9,574 nucleotides of DNA, taken from contig CALCCV010000641.1 of assembly GCA_937900305.1 (NCBI GenBank), positions 1 to 9,574 of the forward strand. The letters are read 5' to 3'. This document shows, piece after piece, positions 6,233-9,574 of the stretch (the first letter of the stretch is position 1; the number at the start of each line of letters is the position of its first letter). The notes beneath the pieces are model-generated. The model had not been told where the DNA came from, searched no databases, and saw nothing but the letters and a program-made list of their open reading frames with translations. Position numbers and translations under genes: made by a program. The DNA comes from an uncultured Pseudobdellovibrionaceae bacterium. GTDB lineage: Bacteria > Bdellovibrionota > Bdellovibrionia > Bdellovibrionales > Bdellovibrionaceae.

Positions 6233-7156
6233 ATGTTTTTGATGGATTGGCCGCTCTGGATTGATTTTTTTGATGAATTGCAAAATGTTCGCGGGCGATC
6301 GCAGAACACCGTTCTTGCGTACAAACGAGATCTAGAGTTGTGGTTCACTTATCGTTCAAAAACTCCGACGGATGTTCAGGGCTTTTACGAATTTCTCAAA
6401 CAACATCAGCTTTCGACTCGATCCCAAGCTCGCGTGATTTCGAGTGTACGAACTTATTTGCGGTTTTGTGAAACGCGCGGAGGGAAATCTCCAGAGTTGC
6501 GAGAACTCAGACCACCCAAAGTGAAGGTGGGATTGCCCAAAGCGCTGACGATTGAAGAGTTCGAAAAGCTTTTGATCTCTAGCCGCGTTGAAGACGAAGC
6601 CAAAACAAATCGCAATCGATTGACGCTGTTATTTTTATTTGGCACTGGCGTGCGTGTGACAGAGTTGATTGGTCTGAATCTTCGCGATTACCAAGCCACC
6701 GAAAAGTGGATCAAGGTTGTGGGCAAGGGTGGCAAAGAGCGACTGGTGCCGCTGACAGATCTCCTGGTCGAGGCCTTGGATAAATATTTGTCGGAGTTTC
6801 GCCCGCAGCTGGTCGGCAGTGACGACCCCGAATCCATTTTCGTGAATGATCGTGGCCATCGTCCTTCTCGCATCGACATTTGGCGCTGGCTCGCGGCATG
6901 GTCTCACAAAGCGGGCTTCGCTGAGCCGATTCATCCACATCGATTTCGCCATGGTTGCGCGACGGCACTTCTTGAAGGCGGCGCTGACTTGCGATCGATT
7001 CAAATGATTCTTGGTCACTCCAGTATTCAGACCACGCAGATTTATACAAACGTGAGCCAAAAACATCTGCGCGACGAAGTTTTGGCGAAACATCCCTTGG
7101 CCGAAGCCATTCCCGATCACCACCAATCACCAAAAGATGATGAGATTTTGACTTAG
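6233..7156 (+). CDS. xerC: XerC/XerD-type tyrosine recombinase
   Basis: This 307-residue site-specific recombinase has the normal Xer length. Residues 1-95 form the SAM-like core-binding domain (GRSQNTVLAYKRDLELW...ISSVRTYLRF). The catalytic domain carries the full set: R141 in GTGVRVTEL, K165 in VVGKGGKERLVPL, H236-x-x-R239 in HRFRHGCAT, H262 in LGHSS and the nucleophile Y271 in TQIYT. About 36 residues follow the tyrosine. Xer proteins resolve chromosome dimers at dif with FtsK. XerC and XerD cannot be told apart here, but the neighbouring comM favours the XerC locus. The start is uncertain: TTG at 6224, ATG at 6233 and ATG at 6242 are in frame, and only a weak ACGGA (6219-6223) precedes 6233. 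No attachment site or phage gene adjoins, so a housekeeping role is likely. Confidence 0.9.
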   Translation: MFLMDWPLWIDFFDELQNVRGRSQNTVLAYKRDLELWFTYRSKTPTDVQGFYEFLKQHQLSTRSQARVISSVRTYLRFCETRGGKSPELRELRPPKVKVGLPKALTIEEFEKLLISSRVEDEAKTNRNRLTLLFLFGTGVRVTELIGLNLRDYQATEKWIKVVGKGGKERLVPLTDLLVEALDKYLSEFRPQLVGSDDPESIFVNDRGHRPSRIDIWRWLAAWSHKAGFAEPIHPHRFRHGCATALLEGGADLRSIQMILGHSSIQTTQIYTNVSQKHLRDEVLAKHPLAEAIPDHHQSPKDDEILT

Positions 7157-7229
7157 CCTTCGTGACAAAATGAGGGTGGGGCCCTTCGTGGTCGAATCCA
7201 AATGCCGAGCTGAAAAATAGGGCTGAAAA

Positions 7230-7319
7230 ATGCGACTTAAAAAACAGCTCAAAAAACTGCTTAAAAAAAAGATCTGTCCGGATCCTGCCGCGGGGTTTGG
7301 GTTCCCTCCCACTTGCTAG
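7230..7319 (+). CDS. Possible 29-residue basic peptide
   Basis: The short frame starts with MRLKKQLKKLLKKKIC and ends with a Gly/Pro-rich tail and a final Cys. The first half is strongly basic with Leu every three to four residues, so it could form an amphipathic helix. TAGGG lies about eight bases before the ATG, a weak ribosome site. The lysines come from A-runs in an A-rich intergenic stretch, so the pattern may be chance. It would lie between xerC and comM as an uORF or leader peptide. Confidence 0.2.
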   Translation: MRLKKQLKKLLKKKICPDPAAGFGFPPTC

Positions 7320-7358
7320 CAAAGGCATCCGCCTCGCCGTTTTGCAGATCAAAGCAGA

Positions 7359-8960
7359 ATGAAAGTTCAATCGTTGGCCAATGTTCGTGGAAAAACATGT
7401 CTCATTGAAGTTGAGGTGACCGTCCTCAAGGGGCTTCCCCAAATTCACATTCTCGGTTTGCCCGACCGAATGATTCGCGAGAATGAAATCAAAATTCGCT
7501 GCGCTCTGAAGCGACAAGGGTTTGAATTTCCAAAGGCTCAGCAGATTTTAGTAAATCTACGCCCCGCAGGTGCATTGAAAAGCTCGCGTGGTCTCGATCT
7601 GGCGATTGCACTCGGAGTTTTGATGGAGACCGCACAAATTCCCATAAATCTTTTTCCCGAAAATGCCGTTATCTATGGCGAGCTTGGCTTGAACGGAGAT
7701 GTCTTTGCGCCTGAAGATTTGCTGGAGGTGCTCCATTCCGTTTCGGATGGTCCGCTGGTGACCGGCAATGTGGTTTCAGAGCGCATTTGGGATTCATTGA
7801 AACCCGTTCCGTCAATGGCCGTAGGCCCTACGGAGGCAAAGCTTCAAACCTGCGCGAGTGACGTGGGTGTGGTGAGTGATGGGATTGACGTGAGTGATGT
7901 GATTGATACGAGTGAAAACGACCATGCGGAAACTGGTGAATCCTACGGCGCTGCAAAAAAATCCTCGCCCAAAAATCAAAAATCGGTTTGGCTCATGGAC
8001 CGGTTGAAAAATTGGGAAGAGTTGCGCACCTTCTCCTTTCGGAACGGCGAAGACATCTTTCGGCGACCGACCCTTCCGAATTTAAAATTTTCTTTGGCGG
8101 CAGCTCGACAACTTATGCTGATGAGTTTGTCTGGTGCGCACTCTCTTTTGGCCGGCCCTGCGGGAACTGGCAAGTCGACGATGATGTCGGTTTTACCATT
8201 GCTAGCCGAAACCCCGAACAGGGGTGAGACCCGAGAGATTGCTTTGCGAGATCCGCGTGCAGAGTGGCGACCGACGCAGCAACCTCACCATTCATTGAGT
8301 CTGGCAGGATTTTTGGGTGGAGGCACTCCGTTTCATGCAGGAACACTCTTTCATGCGCACCAAGGTTTTCTGTTGATGGATGAGCTGTTGGAGTTTCGAC
8401 CAGATCTCATTGAGAGTTTACGACAACCTCTAGCGAGACAAGAGCTCTGCATCGATCGATTTCGATCCCAGACGCGATACCTCAGTCGGTTTCAAATGAT
8501 CGCAACAACAAATCTCTGTCCTTGTGGTGACTGGTGTCCTGGCCGCATTCGGGCTTGTCACTACAATCACCAGCGGTGTTTTCGTCACTTGCATAAGTTG
8601 TCGGGTCCGGTTTTAGACCGATTCCATGCCCTGTTTTTCATCACGGAGCGAGAGGGACGATCAACAGCCCAGCTCTCACTGGCAGAAGTCCTGGAACGCA
8701 TAGAGAGCGTTCGGCGGTGGAAGGAAGATTTGCAAAATAATTCGGCAGCTCTCTACGAAGATGTCGCAGATGGGATTTCGGTGCCGAAGGCCATCCAGGC
8801 TTACATCGATGGCGCGTCTCAGCGGCGTGAGGAGTCTCTTCGACTTCTGGCTCGGACTGCTGCGGATTTAGACCAGGTTCCGCGTCTACAAATTCGTCAC
8901 TGGCGGGAAGCCCTCGAAATCTGCGTTTCGAATTTCCTGAATCTCAAGAAGGGCGATTGA
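7359..8960 (+). CDS. comM: ComM/YifB-family AAA+ ATPase (Mg-chelatase-like), divergent
   Basis: This 533-residue protein is slightly longer than usual for the family (about 500). The N-terminal domain (1 to ~165) has the family pattern VEVEVTVLKGLPQIHILGLP, then RCALKRQGFEFP and NLRPAG. An acidic and polar linker (about 155-215) includes a 6-residue tandem repeat. The AAA+ part has Walker A GPAGTGKST (266-274, K272), Walker B LLMDELLEF (D341, E342), sensor TTNLCPCG (N385) and LSGPVLDRF. It departs from the family in lacking the usual DVxGQ-type lead-in (here TLPNLKFS) and in the Walker B context (LLEF for LPEF). Cysteines 387, 389, 393, 400 and 407 fit the usual Cys-rich patch. ComM is a hexameric helicase that extends branches during natural transformation. 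The start matches the family's N-terminus although the ribosome site is weak. Confidence 0.9.
   Translation: MKVQSLANVRGKTCLIEVEVTVLKGLPQIHILGLPDRMIRENEIKIRCALKRQGFEFPKAQQILVNLRPAGALKSSRGLDLAIALGVLMETAQIPINLFPENAVIYGELGLNGDVFAPEDLLEVLHSVSDGPLVTGNVVSERIWDSLKPVPSMAVGPTEAKLQTCASDVGVVSDGIDVSDVIDTSENDHAETGESYGAAKKSSPKNQKSVWLMDRLKNWEELRTFSFRNGEDIFRRPTLPNLKFSLAAARQLMLMSLSGAHSLLAGPAGTGKSTMMSVLPLLAETPNRGETREIALRDPRAEWRPTQQPHHSLSLAGFLGGGTPFHAGTLFHAHQGFLLMDELLEFRPDLIESLRQPLARQELCIDRFRSQTRYLSRFQMIATTNLCPCGDWCPGRIRACHYNHQRCFRHLHKLSGPVLDRFHALFFITEREGRSTAQLSLAEVLERIESVRRWKEDLQNNSAALYEDVADGISVPKAIQAYIDGASQRREESLRLLARTAADLDQVPRLQIRHWREALEICVSNFLNLKKGD
7872..7907 (+). repeat. In-frame 18-bp tandem repeat in the comM linker
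   Basis: GTGAGTGATGGGATTGAC (7872-7889) is followed directly by GTGAGTGATGTGATTGAT (7890-7907), 16 of 18 identical, and then a partial third unit ACGAGTGA. The units encode VSDGID and VSDVID, residues 172-183. Because the unit is a multiple of three, copy changes would keep the frame. Confidence 0.85.
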
Positions 8961-8985
8961 CAGCCTTAGATCTCAGAATTAACTT
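8957..8985 (+). promoter_or_regulatory. Likely promoter of the tRNA-Cys gene
   Basis: A perfect -35 TTGACA (8957-8962) overlaps the comM stop codon. After 17 bases comes TAACTT (8980-8985), which keeps the three most conserved -10 bases (T1, A2, T6). Transcription would begin near 8992, about nine bases before the mature tRNA. Read-through from comM is an alternative. Confidence 0.5.
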
Positions 8986-9000
8986 GGTTCTTCCCAAGTT
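8981..9000 (+). promoter_or_regulatory. Perfect hairpin touching the tRNA 5' end
   Basis: AACTTGG (8981-8987) and CCAAGTT (8994-9000) form a 7-bp perfect stem with loop TTCTTC. The last base is next to tRNA position 1, the RNase P cut site. It overlaps the proposed -10, so it would be in RNA only on transcripts that start upstream, for example read-through from comM. Confidence 0.5.
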
Positions 9001-9074
9001 GGTGATATGGCCGAGTAGTTAGGCAGCGCTCTGCAAAAGCGTGTACGGGGGTGCGAATCCCTCTATCACCTCCA
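9001..9074 (+). tRNA. tRNA-Cys (anticodon GCA), with altered elbow bases
   Basis: A full cloverleaf can be drawn: acceptor GGTGATA (9001-9007) with TATCACC (9064-9070), D stem GCC/GGC, anticodon stem GCGCT/AGCGT with loop CTGCAAA and anticodon GCA (9033-9035), and T stem GGGGG/CCCTC. U73 (9071), the cysteine identity base, and an encoded CCA (9072-9074) are present. Two normally near-invariant bases differ. D-loop position 18 is A (9017) instead of G, and T-loop position 55 is G (9053) instead of U, giving TGCGAAT for TTCGAAT. G18 and pseudouridine-55 contact each other in the folded tRNA, so the two changes lie in one tertiary pair. G19 and C56 are kept. It is probably functional given the intact stems. 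Confidence 0.95.
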
Positions 9075-9128
9075 CTCACTACCCGGACATTTGATTTTTT
9101 ATCCGCAAATGATTTTATTCACAAATGA

Positions 9129-9389
9129 CTAAAGAGCACGTCCAAGGATATCGACGGTCACTTGGCAACTATCAGCTTGTTTGCATCGCACGTTGACGCC
9201 ATTCTTCGCACCATTTGTGACTTCGACGTCGAGGCTGTCATAAATTTGTTTGGCTGCATCTCCAGTGATCTCAATTTCGATCACGTCGTCATTCATGATT
9301 GAGGAGGATTGGCCATGCTTAAGTTCGCCGGCTGAAGTGAGTCCGCCCATAGTCAAAATAAGAAATGAGATTCCCAATGCTTTTTTCAT
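9129..9389 (-). CDS. Small exported protein of unknown function
   Basis: This 86-residue protein has a signal peptide (MKKALGISFLILTMGG, probable cleavage after TSA at residue 20). The mature 66 residues contain IEIEITGDAAKQIYDSLDVEV and two close cysteines, C69 and C75 (RCKQADSC), likely a small disulfide loop. The pattern of an acidic strand, a short helix with AKQIYDSL, then a Cys pair resembles small periplasmic proteins I associate with Bdellovibrio-like genomes; I know no function. The start is fixed by AAAGGAGAG just upstream. The ATG overlaps the TGA of the preceding minus-strand gene (ATGA), which indicates translational coupling within an operon. It converges with the tRNA-Cys gene. 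Confidence 0.85.
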   Translation of the reverse strand: MKKALGISFLILTMGGLTSAGELKHGQSSSIMNDDVIEIEITGDAAKQIYDSLDVEVTNGAKNGVNVRCKQADSCQVTVDILGRAL

Positions 9390-9574
9390 AATACGCTCTC
9401 CTTTGATTCTGTTTGCTTTGCTTTTTGTTCTGGTTCGGCTGTGGACACTACCACATTTATCTGCGCTTCTGGTGAGTTCTGTAAAAGATACTTAGGCGAC
9501 GATGACTTGGGCCCCCAGCTCTCCATTTTATTTTCAGATTTATTGTTAGAGTTATTGCCCTGTAAGTCCGAGTA
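9386..9574 (-). CDS. C-terminal end of a gene entering from the right edge
   Basis: The minus-strand frame is open from the window edge to a TGA at 9388-9386 and encodes at least 62 residues. The visible part is polar and low in complexity: Asn/Ser/Lys-rich at first, then ILE/VAL-rich QINVVVST, ending in a charged Glu/Lys/Gln tail (EPEQKAKQTESKESVL). It looks like a disordered C-terminus. The evidence for reality is the open frame and the ATGA overlap with the next gene, whose ribosome site lies inside it. The family cannot be told. A regulator paired with a small secreted protein is one possibility. Confidence 0.6.
   Translation of the reverse strand, partial: YSDLQGNNSNNKSENKMESWGPKSSSPKYLLQNSPEAQINVVVSTAEPEQKAKQTESKESVL

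Noticed and set aside
7157..7190. Direct repeat CCTTCGTG (7157-7164 and 7183-7190)
   Set aside because: Eight bases, only two copies and no associated structure; chance is a sufficient explanation.
2029..8206. Several GCTAGC palindromes (for example near 2030, 2245, 4682, 6175, 7315, 8200)
   Set aside because: Somewhat more than expected by chance in this length, but with no regular position relative to genes or promoters.
6233..9074. Integrative element defined by a tyrosine recombinase near a tRNA gene
   Set aside because: The recombinase is a standard-length Xer protein beside comM, the tRNA is about 1.8 kb away on the far side of comM, and I see no repeat of the tRNA 3' end or phage gene in the window.
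1..9574. CRISPR array, restriction or other defence system, toxin-antitoxin pair
   Set aside because: No regularly spaced repeats and no gene with such a signature; the small exported proteins carry signal peptides and are not toxin-antitoxin-like.

Overview
The window looks like chromosomal DNA of a Bdellovibrio-type bacterium (Bdellovibrionota). The grounds are a roughly balanced base composition, a dense set of small secreted proteins and lipoproteins with no familiar function, a VWA-domain lipoprotein of a kind common in these predators, and strong AGGAGG-type ribosome sites. No 16S gene or other decisive marker is present, so the placement is an inference.

Left part (1-2552). A zinc-ribbon/HTH transposase enters from the left edge on the minus strand (only its first ~105 residues are visible). 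It is followed by a plus-strand TerC/Alx-family membrane protein (494-1516), probably a metal-ion (Mn-type) exporter. Next comes a 5'-truncated relic of an FKBP peptidyl-prolyl isomerase (1573-1713). The relic starts at a 9-bp direct repeat that brackets a perfect palindrome. A small exported protein (1778-2209) lies on the minus strand, and a 343-bp gene-free interval separates it from the next gene.

Middle part (2553-6232). Three plus-strand lipoprotein genes follow one another: a 547-residue Ig-like plus VWA protein with an intact MIDAS, a 254-residue beta-rich protein behind a Pro-rich linker, and a 208-residue protein with a CGSC motif and a calcium-loop-like sequence. All three have a lipobox and lack Asp at +2, so outer-membrane or surface placement is likely. 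The second and third are joined by two tandem RNA hairpins and may be co-transcribed. A long hairpin (6096-6137) closes the group.

Right part (6233-9574). A XerC/XerD-type tyrosine recombinase with a full R-K-H-R-H-Y catalytic set is followed by a divergent ComM/YifB AAA+ ATPase. xerC and comM belong to the same housekeeping DNA-processing neighbourhood (comM-dprA-topA-xerC) in many bacteria, and here they are adjacent without dprA or topA. A tRNA-Cys(GCA) comes next, with its own likely promoter overlapping the comM stop. On the minus strand, a small exported protein overlaps by 4 bp the end of a gene that enters from the right edge.

The most unusual feature is the tRNA-Cys: both partners of the universal G18-U55 (pseudouridine) elbow pair are changed (A18 and G55), while the rest of the cloverleaf is well formed. 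Other points of interest are the palindrome between direct repeats at the FKBP relic, an in-frame 18-bp tandem repeat in the ComM linker, the hairpin touching the tRNA 5' end, and a very basic micro-ORF between xerC and comM. I see no complete new defence or mobile system; the uncharacterised lipoprotein trio is the nearest candidate for undescribed biology.
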